This document shows, one piece after another, positions 8,201 to 16,736 of a stretch of DNA of 50,442 bases (positions within the stretch are counted from its first letter, which is position 1; each line of letters begins with the position of its first letter). Source of the stretch: Clostridia bacterium (GTDB lineage Bacteria; Bacillota; Clostridia; Oscillospirales; Acutalibacteraceae); the NCBI GenBank assembly GCA_017430535.1, contig JAFRMR010000015.1:1-50442 (forward strand), given 5' to 3'. A program made the translations under genes and the position numbers. A model generated the notes under the pieces. It was not told the DNA's origin, made no database searches, and saw only the letters and a list, made by a program, of their open reading frames with translations.

Positions 8201-9882
8201 ACAGTTAAGGTTTGAGGCCCGATAACATTTTTGTGATAACCGGTTACCGTTATTTCATCAGTAAATTCATATCTGATATTAGGATTAGTCGAGTTTGTTA
8301 TTATAACGCTTAATCCTGTTTTATCTAATGATTCACCTTTTATGTATGTCGTTTTTGTAAAGTCTGTAAAGATAAGTGATGTGTTTTCTTTAATATCATC
8401 AAAACTGATATCCCCATTTGAATATTTTGTTATTAATTTGCTGTCTTTTTGATTAATAAGCCCATCAAAATTGATATCAGAAAAGCATCTCTGTTCTTCA
8501 TTAAAAGCAATATTTCCGGCAAAATAGCTGAGCACTAATTGTGCATCTGCATCATCTATCTTTCTATCACCGTTAACGTCTCCCCAATAAGGAGGGTCTT
8601 CGTCTTTATCTTCTCTGACATAAACATCGAATGTACACTTCTTGCCTTCATAAGTAACGGTTACGGTTTGCTTTCCGAGGAAATTAAATCTCGTAGGAAA
8701 ACAAGTAAACCCGGTTTCTGCTTCTTCCTCGGTTCCGTCTGAGTACCTGACAAGAAGCAAAGTTTCTGAAAGTTCTATATCTTCCCCGACATAATAATAT
8801 TTCTTTGTGTTAGTCGAATCAATCGAAATCGAATCTATACCTTTCCAATGAGCATATAAGGTTTGATTGTCTGTAATTTCAACTCTCGTTGATGAAGTAA
8901 TTTCGGTTCCGCTTGTTGCCGATGTATACCAGCCTAAAAAAACATATCCGGTTCTTGTCGGCGTAGGCAAAGTACCATAATAACTGTCATAAGTCACATA
9001 ATTGGTTGTTGTTTTAACAGTACCGCCGTTAGCGTCAAAATTTACTCTGTAACGGTTTGGAGTCCATATTGCCCTGACATTCGTATTCTGCGTGAATCCT
9101 GTATTTGAAGTAACTGTTTGTCCGTCACTTGTGGAAATCCATCGGTTAAGGGTATACCCTGTGCGAGTTACGGTAGGAAAGGTAACATAACATTCATTCC
9201 ATTCTGCGACAAAGGTTGCGTCATCAGCTCTATTATAAATGGAACCATTTGTAAAAGTCTGACCGCCGTGTGTAGTATCAGTCCAGTTTTTAATTGAACA
9301 TGAGTTGGAAACCGTATAAGTAGAACCGGTTCCGTCATTATAATCAAAATAAATGTTTACTTGCTTGCTGCCTGTGGCATTTATTCTTAAATTTTCTCCG
9401 TAAAGAAAAGTTTGTTCAGGAGGTGAACCTGTTCCGCCGTTATAATCATAGGTGATATGATATCTCGCCAAGCGATAGCGATATTCCTGTCCACTGACAA
9501 ACTGTTGCTGAGAGCCGTTATCATTACAAGGCCATACGGTTATTCTTTTTCCGTTACTTAATGTGTATCTATATCCATCACTGACAGTTTCTGTTAATGG
9601 ATTATCCAAAGTATAGTCTTCATAATAACTATATTGCTGAGTTTGGTTTTTGCTGCTGTAAGAGCCGCTTGAGTCTATATATCTGTAATAGTGATAAATA
9701 GTTTTATAAGAGTATTTATCATGTGTTTGAACCTGTCTGTAATTTGTATTTGTAACCGGCTCATCCTGCCAGTCACTCCAGGGACCCCAGTCAGAGGCGT
9801 TTGCAATTGTGCCGGGGATGAAAACCTGACATATTAAAAGAACGCAAACAGCAATCGATAATATTTTTTTAGTCGTTTTCAA
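2284..9882 (-). CDS. Giant secreted adhesin/scaffoldin-like protein with cohesins, dockerins, InlB-type and Ig-like repeats
   Basis: This 2532-residue protein starts with a signal peptide (residues 1-29, ending TIANA). Next come a W/Y-rich module (~30-145, WGPWSDW...YHYYRY...WPCNDNG), InlB B-type repeats (~145-345, FDANGGTV...GWY), and alternating Big_3 Ig-like domains and two dockerins (~430-495, GDVNGDRKIDD; ~660-725, GDVNGDHIVNE). Three cohesins follow (~967-1345), then further InlB modules (~1357-1585), five tandem Big_3 repeats (~1587-1975), a degenerate dockerin-like pair (~2100-2170) and ATFVADG-type repeats. The end is an Ig-like domain plus an amphipathic tail GFFAKLIAFFRGLFRLLP. There is no catalytic domain and no LPXTG. 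Having both cohesins and dockerins, it could link other cohesin/dockerin proteins into chains. It is the last gene of the switchable locus, 68 bp after the lysozyme gene with a terminator between. Confidence 0.85.
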   Translation of the reverse strand: MKTTKKILSIAVCVLLICQVFIPGTIANASDWGPWSDWQDEPVTNTNYRQVQTHDKYSYKTIYHYYRYIDSSGSYSSKNQTQQYSYYEDYTLDNPLTETVSDGYRYTLSNGKRITVWPCNDNGSQQQFVSGQEYRYRLARYHITYDYNGGTGSPPEQTFLYGENLRINATGSKQVNIYFDYNDGTGSTYTVSNSCSIKNWTDTTHGGQTFTNGSIYNRADDATFVAEWNECYVTFPTVTRTGYTLNRWISTSDGQTVTSNTGFTQNTNVRAIWTPNRYRVNFDANGGTVKTTTNYVTYDSYYGTLPTPTRTGYVFLGWYTSATSGTEITSSTRVEITDNQTLYAHWKGIDSISIDSTNTKKYYYVGEDIELSETLLLVRYSDGTEEEAETGFTCFPTRFNFLGKQTVTVTYEGKKCTFDVYVREDKDEDPPYWGDVNGDRKIDDADAQLVLSYFAGNIAFNEEQRCFSDINFDGLINQKDSKLITKYSNGDISFDDIKENTSLIFTDFTKTTYIKGESLDKTGLSVIITNSTNPNIRYEFTDEITVTGYHKNVIGPQTLTVSFRDYKTTKTVNVVDNSPSQSSIEDIEMTDYKELYYRGESLDFSSLILTVNYADGTSKRYSDGFTCSPTGFYTPGNQTVTVDYKGKTCTFDVYVKESRNEASPYWGDVNGDHIVNEDDCEYILDYLKDIENLSEEQLCFADVNLDGIVDIADYTLLLKYIKGLQNLQTENAVISFSGFEKFNYIEGEPLDTSDLSVVLTNSTDSDVRYELTHGVTVSGYDPNTVGKQVLTFSYRGYTTTKTITVYDDVSSIEVDLENTKTVYYVGDTFYPTDATLIITFADGTTESINSGFEITEPNLNKVGHKRIKITYDSKTVNYNIDIVHAPLSSVSIATLPDKIEYEPGDELDTSGLSLHVEYENGYSQDIEEGFDISYDFRTSGRKQVIITYTEDNITKSASFYVTVLQATRIYAENISGQSGSTVSVPIKIDNNKGIMAFRLTFDYDQNAMTPVSVTSEDDLTGLFDNSIDTSEPGSFDVVWSGSENLTRGGTIITVTFNIKNNALGQYSVGLSYNPEDTFNEDGDDVKLECEDFSISVYGSGGDVSTIIMSNFSVRCGETVDVPVNIFNNKGIEQTTVTIEYDKDLLIPKVINNGIANVVGENLLSADGTLEIQIGELLSSAGDGALFTIGFEVKYVEPQETFLAISSTDGTICIGPEVSILNGTAKIYSDDVSVDGSSVTVPVKINGNPGIMGFRLSFSYDDNIIAPVSVSRGAVLSSGSIENTIATSSVSSFDVIWNGNDDVTDNGVLFNITFNLLNTSAESFEINIEYNSDDTFNSEWKDVEFNCEDIIWNKIQEVTVTYDANGGTVEPENTTLIKGESLILPLPEKEEYTFSGWYSDSQLTSFVGEAGDSFIPTDDITLFAKWADTTIPTGTISSTNNLDSKQTVTLKLNDNIGVAGYYWGTKSNYLQNTYITVDGAPKSKTIQFELNTPGKYYFVVKDTSGNVSSAVNKTFYKVTLNSNGGTVSPDTVFMMAGKTIALPEPTRTDYTFVEWNTEENGNGTSINAESYKPTATTTIYAQWEEIVLTKIAVKTKPNKLIYFVGDNLDQTGLTLTATYSDGSTKTISSSINCTPQVLITAGSQKITVEYGGKSTSFNVTVKVDTVTGIEISTLPTKQSYYVGDTLDSTGLTLTATYVSDKTETVTKGFTCSPTSLNTAGNQEIEVTYAEQATSFNVTVVEDTISKIAVKTKPTKVIYNVGETLDTTGLTLTATYISGKTERVTSGFTCTPTLLNTVGTQKITVKYAGKSTSFNVTVKEDVITAIAVTTEPAKVNYYVGESLDSAGLTLTATYESGKKETVTEGFTCSPTSLNTAGNQEIEVTYAEQSASFNVTVVEDTISKLAVKTKPTKLVYYKGDTLDTTGLTLTATYASGKTETVTSNFNCTPTALNTVGTQKITVNYSGKSTSFNVTVNEPESILKIMPKEGTSLIIERCDINGNSIIETKRQEVINGTEELPYGVSQAISANDSDYSQYPKYAEDASEYDSWFIYGIEQYTTPEALKELIEVGEGSCVISNVQGEFVGTGSIVKIFDKNGNFVEQFKVVLYGDLDNSGSITSSDTNIAIQESKIPSWSMGSDERVPYMFRAANVDQSPSFSSSDANFLIMCNKNKAYIDQVTGRAYIKPGYTATWEAAPAGSDLDTLLVCTPITYYATFVADGNQVGDKVPFTVEDETISEPDVPTKEGYENGRWESYSIEANDITVNALYDEQCKHTDSDNDGKCDECGEAMVYTKDVIVDGEKVGEVTFTYGDTTIDNLPDVPEKTGYTGKWEYTITGSELDIHPKYTPITYYATFMADGKQVGDKIAFTVETTSITEPAVPVKDGYTGKWSAYSLTASNITINAVYEKIPAPSNPTAGAKLNVKSSATVDYRSIVTITATATGVPEGYVLAIFDGNTELARGDNKSVSYKVGEMKSGRTFTVKVIDANGNVQKDSSGAELSKTCEVKVNSGFFAKLIAFFRGLFRLLPNIDIKP
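3966..5120 (-). repeat. Five tandem Big_3 coding repeats with a 468-bp higher-order period
   Basis: Five units of about 77-78 codons (YVGDTLDTTGLTLTATY type) lie in tandem. The stretch TGAGATTGTGTCTTCAAC occurs at 4183 and again at 4651, 468 bp apart. Units 2 and 4 resemble each other (CSPTSLNTAGNQEIEV), and so do 3 and 5 (CTPT.LNTVGTQKITV), showing recent duplication of a two-domain block. Such arrays change copy number easily. Confidence 0.85.
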
Positions 9883-9908
9883 GGATAATTTCCTCCTTAT
9901 AGAATAGG

Positions 9909-9938
9909 AAAAAGGGGCTGCCGTTTTAAGACAGCCCC
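9909..9938 (-). terminator. Intrinsic terminator after the lysozyme-dockerin gene
   Basis: GGGGCTG at 9914-9920 pairs with CAGCCCC at 9932-9938, and on the minus strand the stem is followed by TTTTT (9913-9909). It lies between the enzyme gene and the giant adhesin gene, so adhesin expression requires read-through or its own promoter. Confidence 0.8.
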
Positions 9939-9950
9939 AAGCAGTAATTA

Positions 9951-12900
9951 TCAGAATGTTTCTTTTCCGACAAGATACCTTGAAATCATTGAGGCATCGC
10001 GGTTATTAACATTTCCATCACCATTAACATCAATGGCGGTCAACTGTGCAAGATTTGCAACCTCTTTATCAACAAGATATCTGATAACCATAGAAGCATC
10101 ACGGTTATTAATCTTTCCGTCACCGTTCATATCACCGGTTACAACAACGATTTTTTCATCAACAATCTCCGTGCCGCTCATTATTCTGATCTTTGTTCCG
10201 GTTCCGACAAAATCATCGTCTTCAAGCTGATAGCCGTTTATGTCGATAAAGACAAGATCTTCGTTAAGGAACATGTTTCTTGCATCGGCAACAGTTGTTT
10301 CTTTGGTTATTCCGCGAATCTGGTCTGCTGAGTCTATACCGATACCGTTTCCAGCAACTATAGTGATTTCCGAGTCTGTATCTGCCTCAACATAAACAGT
10401 GCACTGAGCTACGCTTCCGGACTCGTCGATCATTACATAAACAGTAGCGGTTCCCGCGCCTACAGCGGTAATAACTCCTGCATCATCTACAACAGCAACG
10501 GTCTCATCGCTTGATGCCCACAAAAGGGTGTATGCGTTATTGTTTCCGTTTTTGATTGTTGTTTTAAGAGCGTATGAGGTACCGTTCGGAAGCCTTACCT
10601 TGCTCTTATTCAATGAAACAGAAACATATTCAGATTCCCTGATGTATCTTGCAGTTATTTCTCGGTCTCCTGTTACGGTAAAGTCATCGGTGTCATATCC
10701 TGCAAAAACATACCCTTCTACTTCGGGTGCTTCGGGAGGAATTGCTTCGCCTAAATATTCAACCGACTGAGTGTCAAGTATTTCATCTTCAAAACCGACA
10801 AATGTTACATTGCATTTTTGCGGAACCCAGTAAAGATACAGGTTCACACTATCAGTGACAGTATCATTTTCAATGCTCCAACAAGACATTTCCTCTTGTC
10901 CTTCTAATCCAGTATAAGCACCAATAAAATCACATCCATAGCGATAGAAATAATCATCAGTAAAGCCTATTGTATTTCCTTCTTCAACAAAAAATGAGTC
11001 ATAGTCATTCGTTTCCCTATCTGATATAAAAGTGACAATATGCTTTTCAGTACCTGAACCGTTATTAATAGCAATCAATTCACGAACTGTTTCACTGTCA
11101 TTTTTCTCAATTGCACTTGCCACAAACTTAAGTTCACTTGATTCGCTGATTGTGAACGGACCGGTATATTCTGTTCCGCTCTCTCTGGGATCATCGCCGT
11201 TGAGAGTATAGAAAATTACCGAATCCTCTGTCTCACAAGAAAGTGTAACAGTCTGGGCTGTTGTGTACTCTCCGGTTTCAACACTCGCGACGGGAGTTGC
11301 GACAGTATTTTTGAAACGGAAAACAGGAATAACATTCACATTCTCGGTAACATTATCTATGTCTCCGTCGGGAACCCAGGCAAGGACTTCAACATTATCG
11401 TTCTCCAACTCAACAGGAGTTTCAACCGATTCTCCGTAATCAACACTTACAGTGTTTAATACTTCGCCGTTTTCATCGTAGAAGTTTACATCATATGTTA
11501 TCTTATCGTATTTTGCGGTTATAACCATATTCTGGGTAACTGTTGTTGTACCGTCAATAATAGCGTCCCAACCGATTATTTCATTGCCTTCAGCTGAATC
11601 AATCTCCGGAGGAACAAGCGGCTGACCATGCTCATAGGTTTGCATGACAAAGTTTTCTTTTGTCCAGTCAATAAATACGACAGTATATGATTTGATTTTG
11701 TAAACAGGAGAAACAGTCAAATCATCTTTAACATTTGTTGCCGTATTGTTCCAGCATATGAAGTCATATCCTTCACGCGAGGGATTTGTTTCCGGAGCAA
11801 CGGCATTTTCTCCTTCGGTAACTTCCTGAGTATTCAGAACTGTTCCGTCCCAGTCGAGATAGGTCACTGTGTAAACAGGTTTGGGAGCAATGATCGGTTC
11901 AAGGAACATTGCGGCATTAGTTCCTTCGATTCCGAGAGTAACCGTAAAATCACCGGTTTTTATACTCGGCTCTTCTCTGAGCTTGAACGAGAAACTGTAT
12001 GAGCCGTCATCAGCTATAGTAGTTTGACCTACGTATTCATTAGTATAATCTGATGCTTCATCTATCTTATAGATAAACAGAATTGCCTGTTCGCCTGCTA
12101 ATGAAGAATCAACATTTCCTGAAACCGTTCTCAATACGCCATCTGTATTTGCTACAAGATCGGGATTATCTGCTAAATATCTATAGACGGTTCTGGTTTC
12201 AACTTCCTTAGTGCTATTTCCCGTCACAGGAGTTGTGCTCCATTCAGACCACTTGCTCCACTGATAATAGTGATAAGTATAAACCAATGAACGATCACGA
12301 TAACGGTATTGAGTTTTGTATGTAGTACTCGTAACAACCTGGGTGCCGTTATCGGAGCAAGGCCACATAGTATGATAATTAGAACCGTTATGCCACCACT
12401 TATAGCCACCGCCCCAGCTTGTTTGAGTTAAAGGAGCGTCAAGATAAATATCTTCATAAATATTACAACTACCATCAATGTAAGAATTACCGGATGAACC
12501 GCTACTGTTTTTATACCTATAATAGTGATATTGAGTTTTGTATGTCTGTGAAGCAATAACCTGTTTTGTCTCAACCTGCCTTGAATCGCTTCCGGTTATC
12601 TTAGTATCAGTCCAACCGCTCCAAGAGCCCCAAGGCCCCCATTCAGATGTGACATTATATTGTTCCCAACCAGGGAGAGTTGATTCAGAACTTGTCGTTG
12701 TTGATTTCGTGCGGTAACGATATTCTGTTCTGCTCTCACCTTGATATGCGCCTTCCGGATTAGGCTCTTCACTCCAGTTTGACCATGCTGTTCCCTGATC
12801 GATTTCTTTTGACAAGACTGCGGAAATCGGAATAGCAGTTGAAAACTTTTCAACAACATAAATATCGGCTATTGAAGCAGCTTGTTCATAAGGCATAAAT

Positions 12901-15524
12901 ACTTCAATGGTTTTTGTAGCATTCTTCTTAAGGTGGAATGCTGCCGATTCAGTGCTTGTAAGCAATTTTCCTTCAGAAGTTTTCAATGCAACTATAACTC
13001 TGCCGTCAATTTCATTGTCAGGATTATTCTTAACAACAACATTTACCGTATATCCCGTTTCTTCTCTGATGGCAGTAGTATTATTGGTAGTTGAATTGTT
13101 AATAATCACAACCGGCAAATCATCATTACTCCATTTAACAACAGGTCTGATTGTCAAGTCAGACTCTATATAATCAAATTCCTGATCCCAACCAAGGAAA
13201 TCATATCCTTCAGGAGCTGTATAATTCGGAGCTGTAGCTGCGCTCTCAAATTGAACCTTTTGTTTTTCTCCTATTAATGTGCCGACTTCATCGAGGAATG
13301 TAACGGTATAAATATTTCTCTCGTAATACGCATTGACAATTTGATCGGTCGTAACATTGGTATATTTGCCATTCCATGTTTTAAATGTCCATCCGTGGCG
13401 TGAAGGATTGGAAGGAACAGTAGCGGATTTGCCGTAAGGTACAGTCTGATTGCTGACTTCTGTTCCGTCCCAGTCAAGAAATCTTACCGTGGACGGATTA
13501 TGAGCAGTAACTGTTATAGTGTTTGATATATCACTTGTATATTTCGAGTTTTTGGATACAGCAGTTACAGTGAATTTTTCTGCCGAGCCGAGCGTAAATG
13601 CAGCAGATCTGCCGGTGTTACCTATTGATTGATCTACAATATTACCCGCGCTGTTTCTCAAATATATATCATAACTGGTTGCGTCAGCCGCAGCGTTCCA
13701 TGTAATAGTTACGGCTTCTCCGACCGCAGTATTAACCGCACTTGTAAGGCTGAGCGATGGAGCAGCAGGCTTCTTGATTTCAGGCTCCAAGGCTCCCTGC
13801 CAAGTCATATAGTCAATACATATCCAACCGGCGGAACATTTGCCCCAATTTCCACTTGTTGATGTAATAGTAACGATCGTACCTTTTTTATATGCAGTAT
13901 TTTTGGAGTAATTAGTTCCTGGTCCAGATCTGACATTAACTCCGATGTCAGGTTTAACTTTATAATAGCCAGGGCTGTATGATGACTCAGAAGAATATGA
14001 ATTATCTGTAATTGTTCCGCTGTTACTTGTATCTGAACTTCCTCCAGTTCCGTCATATGTTCCGTAAAGATATAGAGCGGATTCTTTTGCTCTACGAGAA
14101 ACCAATCCTTGTGATACTTTGCCGTCTGCTTTAACCCAACTTCCAAAAGTATCCTTTACTTGTTGAGATGTATGATCTCCAGTTGACATGTACTTATGTA
14201 TATTATAACTGGAATCATATGTCCACCCGCTACCGACATTAAATGTAAAACTTACAAGAGCATCAAACTGTTCTTGTGTAAGATACCTATTATATTTTTT
14301 TGCAAAAGCATTAACCGCTTTTTCTGCTGATGAAAGATCACTAGAAAGGTATTGGGTGGCCTGAGATTCATTAATTTTCATACCGGAATAAACTTCTTTT
14401 CCCGTATGCCCATATCCAATTGTTAATGTGCCACCAACATCTACGTATGCAACATGCATTCCGTTATTGTCAATAACACTCCCCTCAAATCTTTTTACCA
14501 AATCAATGCCTTTGGAACTGGTCGTTCTGCTTTCGTATCCTCTGCTCTCAGACTTGTTATGGACAAGAAAATTAAGAACAAAATCAGCTAAGTTTTGACC
14601 AATAAGACCCGACCCGCTAATCTTACTGGCAAACTCTTTAATTAAGCTTGTTGAAAATGAAGTTATGCTGGAAATAACTGCAGAATCATTCTTATAAATT
14701 TTAGCTAAATTATCTGCACACATTAATCTGTCAACAATTACAACGCCAACATCTGCACCGGTTTCCGAACTTGAAAACTTACTGCTTTTAGCGTTTGATT
14801 TTCCTGTAACCGCATACATAAAATTGTTGTATTCTGACCAATCGTTTGCAATACCTATGTTAAAGCAACCAGTAGAACTATAAGTTGATGTGCTTACATT
14901 ATTCCATCCTCTTGCATGAATGTTTATTCCGTAAGAAGTAGATGAGTAGTATTGTGAATTATTACAACGAATAACACTTACTCCACTGCCACTATCTTGA
15001 ACGTGTAGTGCTGCATATGAAGAATTATGATTTATTTTAGTAATGTTATGAATACCATCAATAACTGTAGGAACATCGGTTCCATAGTTTCCTGCAATTG
15101 AACTATTTACCATTCTCGGATTATCTGGAATAGTTGAAGAATTTTCGTTTTCATATACAATTGTAGGTATACTATTCACTATTTTTACAACTGCACAATA
15201 AGCACTTCTATGATTTGAAGAGTAGTCAAAAGACCCGGAAAAAACATTATCACTACATCCATCGAACAAAAAGACAACTGCTTTTCCGACATCTAGGTTA
15301 GATTGTTTAACCCTCGTATTGTTTTTTAAATAATACCTCATCACATTATCTACATAAGCAGAAGCAATCTTGTTTGATAGAACTGAATTCTTTATATTTG
15401 CCAACTGTGAGTCTGAATAATTAGCCGCGAAAACGCTAAGATTTAAATTTGAGAAAGGAAACATTCCAAGAAAAAAAGAAACGGCAAAAATAGTTGCTAA
15501 TATTTTTTTAAAATTTTGTTTCAT
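9951..15524 (-). CDS. Secreted peptidoglycan enzyme: L,D-transpeptidase-like + GH24 muramidase + SH3b, with C-terminal dockerin
   Basis: This 1857-residue protein has a signal peptide (1-33). An N-terminal domain (~50-240) contains INIHARGW and SSTGCFNIG, resembling the His/Cys motifs of YkuD-type L,D-transpeptidases (tentative). Residues ~338-487 are a GH24 phage-type lysozyme: FEG, YVD and LTIGYGHT supply the catalytic Glu, Asp and Thr. An SH3b domain (~520-578, NVRSGPGTNY) and an FN3-like domain follow, then several InlB-type repeats, a W/Y-rich module (~908-1125) shared with the giant adhesin, a chitobiase C-terminal-like module (~1408-1478) and a Big_2 domain (~1628-1718). It ends in a canonical dockerin (~1797-1857, DMNGDGKINNRD and DVNGDGNVNNRD). 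It probably docks onto the cohesins encoded beside it and cuts or modifies cell walls outside the cell. Its ATG overlaps the stop of the preceding cohesin gene. Confidence 0.85.
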   Translation of the reverse strand: MKQNFKKILATIFAVSFFLGMFPFSNLNLSVFAANYSDSQLANIKNSVLSNKIASAYVDNVMRYYLKNNTRVKQSNLDVGKAVVFLFDGCSDNVFSGSFDYSSNHRSAYCAVVKIVNSIPTIVYENENSSTIPDNPRMVNSSIAGNYGTDVPTVIDGIHNITKINHNSSYAALHVQDSGSGVSVIRCNNSQYYSSTSYGINIHARGWNNVSTSTYSSTGCFNIGIANDWSEYNNFMYAVTGKSNAKSSKFSSSETGADVGVVIVDRLMCADNLAKIYKNDSAVISSITSFSTSLIKEFASKISGSGLIGQNLADFVLNFLVHNKSESRGYESRTTSSKGIDLVKRFEGSVIDNNGMHVAYVDVGGTLTIGYGHTGKEVYSGMKINESQATQYLSSDLSSAEKAVNAFAKKYNRYLTQEQFDALVSFTFNVGSGWTYDSSYNIHKYMSTGDHTSQQVKDTFGSWVKADGKVSQGLVSRRAKESALYLYGTYDGTGGSSDTSNSGTITDNSYSSESSYSPGYYKVKPDIGVNVRSGPGTNYSKNTAYKKGTIVTITSTSGNWGKCSAGWICIDYMTWQGALEPEIKKPAAPSLSLTSAVNTAVGEAVTITWNAAADATSYDIYLRNSAGNIVDQSIGNTGRSAAFTLGSAEKFTVTAVSKNSKYTSDISNTITVTAHNPSTVRFLDWDGTEVSNQTVPYGKSATVPSNPSRHGWTFKTWNGKYTNVTTDQIVNAYYERNIYTVTFLDEVGTLIGEKQKVQFESAATAPNYTAPEGYDFLGWDQEFDYIESDLTIRPVVKWSNDDLPVVIINNSTTNNTTAIREETGYTVNVVVKNNPDNEIDGRVIVALKTSEGKLLTSTESAAFHLKKNATKTIEVFMPYEQAASIADIYVVEKFSTAIPISAVLSKEIDQGTAWSNWSEEPNPEGAYQGESRTEYRYRTKSTTTSSESTLPGWEQYNVTSEWGPWGSWSGWTDTKITGSDSRQVETKQVIASQTYKTQYHYYRYKNSSGSSGNSYIDGSCNIYEDIYLDAPLTQTSWGGGYKWWHNGSNYHTMWPCSDNGTQVVTSTTYKTQYRYRDRSLVYTYHYYQWSKWSEWSTTPVTGNSTKEVETRTVYRYLADNPDLVANTDGVLRTVSGNVDSSLAGEQAILFIYKIDEASDYTNEYVGQTTIADDGSYSFSFKLREEPSIKTGDFTVTLGIEGTNAAMFLEPIIAPKPVYTVTYLDWDGTVLNTQEVTEGENAVAPETNPSREGYDFICWNNTATNVKDDLTVSPVYKIKSYTVVFIDWTKENFVMQTYEHGQPLVPPEIDSAEGNEIIGWDAIIDGTTTVTQNMVITAKYDKITYDVNFYDENGEVLNTVSVDYGESVETPVELENDNVEVLAWVPDGDIDNVTENVNVIPVFRFKNTVATPVASVETGEYTTAQTVTLSCETEDSVIFYTLNGDDPRESGTEYTGPFTISESSELKFVASAIEKNDSETVRELIAINNGSGTEKHIVTFISDRETNDYDSFFVEEGNTIGFTDDYFYRYGCDFIGAYTGLEGQEEMSCWSIENDTVTDSVNLYLYWVPQKCNVTFVGFEDEILDTQSVEYLGEAIPPEAPEVEGYVFAGYDTDDFTVTGDREITARYIRESEYVSVSLNKSKVRLPNGTSYALKTTIKNGNNNAYTLLWASSDETVAVVDDAGVITAVGAGTATVYVMIDESGSVAQCTVYVEADTDSEITIVAGNGIGIDSADQIRGITKETTVADARNMFLNEDLVFIDINGYQLEDDDFVGTGTKIRIMSGTEIVDEKIVVVTGDMNGDGKINNRDASMVIRYLVDKEVANLAQLTAIDVNGDGNVNNRDASMISRYLVGKETF

Positions 15525-16729
15525 TTGAGACCCTCCTTTGATATTCGATTTTGTTTGCGTTTTTTGTTTCTATAAAGAAAAAAACAGACAACAACTCCAA
15601 AAACAATAAAAAAAGCAACTATAATATTCCTCGATCTATAAGAGTCTTTTTTTATTATTGAAGCTTCTTTTTGAACTGCCTTACCACTATTTAAAGTGTC
15701 TTCTGCTGAATTATAAAGAGAACTGATATTATCAATTTTTATTCTTTCAACAATATCTTCATCAATTTCAGCTCCTTTTTCATCAAGGAATGAAATAACA
15801 TCGGCTGTAAAATTGATTTTATCCGTTTCAGCAGATATATCCGATATTTCTTTTGCATTATATTTTTTTAGGGTTTCTTCAATTACATCAATTATATCCT
15901 GACTGTCCGTTGAAGAAAGAACAGAATCAATTACTGTTTTTTCTTTTGCTTTTTCATAAAGCTCTCTGTAATCTTCCAGCGAGTCCGGATTCGCATTTAT
16001 ATCCGCACCGTATGATGAAAGAGTGTCCGTAACCTTGTCATTAAAGTCGGAGTATTGATTTTCATCAATATCATTAACAGAATCCGCGTCAAAATCGTCC
16101 AGTGCGTTTCTGATAGCGCTCTCCACAAAGCGGCTGTCAACCTTTTCAAGGACTTCATCCGAAAAGGACTTTGAGGAATCGGAAGAAGCGGTATCGGATG
16201 TAACTGTTGTTTTTTCTTCACCGACGGTTTTTAAATTCACCTGTTTTGAAATCTCAACATTTATGTTGCTGACATTAAGATGAACACTTTCCAATTTCTC
16301 ATTAAATGTATCATCCTGACTGTAAGTGCATTTGATATCATACTTACCGTCTGAGGCATTTTCTTTGACCTCAAACTGAAGTATCATTAAAACTCCGTTT
16401 TCCGCCGTTTCACTTGAATCACTCCATACCACATCAAAAGAACCGTTTGTTTGAGATGTGATGCTGTCATTCATCATTCCGTTTTTTGTGACGGAACCCT
16501 TTTGAACTTTAGGGCTTGAAAGTATTTTTGATGAATATTCAAATGTCAGCTTAAAACCCATCAGACCGGGATTGTTTTCAATTTTAACAGGGATAGAAAC
16601 CGTTTTACCCGGGACTGCTTGAATCGAATTAGCAAAAACATGGGCAGTGCTTACAGCAAAAGCGGGAAACGCGACCATCCACAGTAAAGATAAAGAAATA
16701 ATACATGCGAACAGCTTTTTATATTTCAA
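15521..16729 (-). CDS. Membrane-anchored cohesin protein (anchoring scaffoldin-like)
   Basis: This 402-residue protein has a signal peptide (1-25, ending PAFAV) and one cohesin domain (~30-155, VPGKTVSIPVKIENNPGLMG...GSFDVVWSD...TFNE). A long acidic, helical linker (~160-350) follows. The C-terminal transmembrane helix (~370-390, NIIVAFFIVFGVVVCFFLY) is followed by basic RNKKRKQNR, which fixes the protein with the cohesin outside and the short tail inside. It would display a single docking site for dockerin proteins such as the following lysozyme. It lies 7 bp after the 256-residue cohesin gene and overlaps the lysozyme start by 4 bp, so these three are an operon. Confidence 0.87.
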   Translation of the reverse strand: MKYKKLFACIISLSLLWMVAFPAFAVSTAHVFANSIQAVPGKTVSIPVKIENNPGLMGFKLTFEYSSKILSSPKVQKGSVTKNGMMNDSITSQTNGSFDVVWSDSSETAENGVLMILQFEVKENASDGKYDIKCTYSQDDTFNEKLESVHLNVSNINVEISKQVNLKTVGEEKTTVTSDTASSDSSKSFSDEVLEKVDSRFVESAIRNALDDFDADSVNDIDENQYSDFNDKVTDTLSSYGADINANPDSLEDYRELYEKAKEKTVIDSVLSSTDSQDIIDVIEETLKKYNAKEISDISAETDKINFTADVISFLDEKGAEIDEDIVERIKIDNISSLYNSAEDTLNSGKAVQKEASIIKKDSYRSRNIIVAFFIVFGVVVCFFLYRNKKRKQNRISKEGLK

Positions 16730-16736
16730 TCAACCG

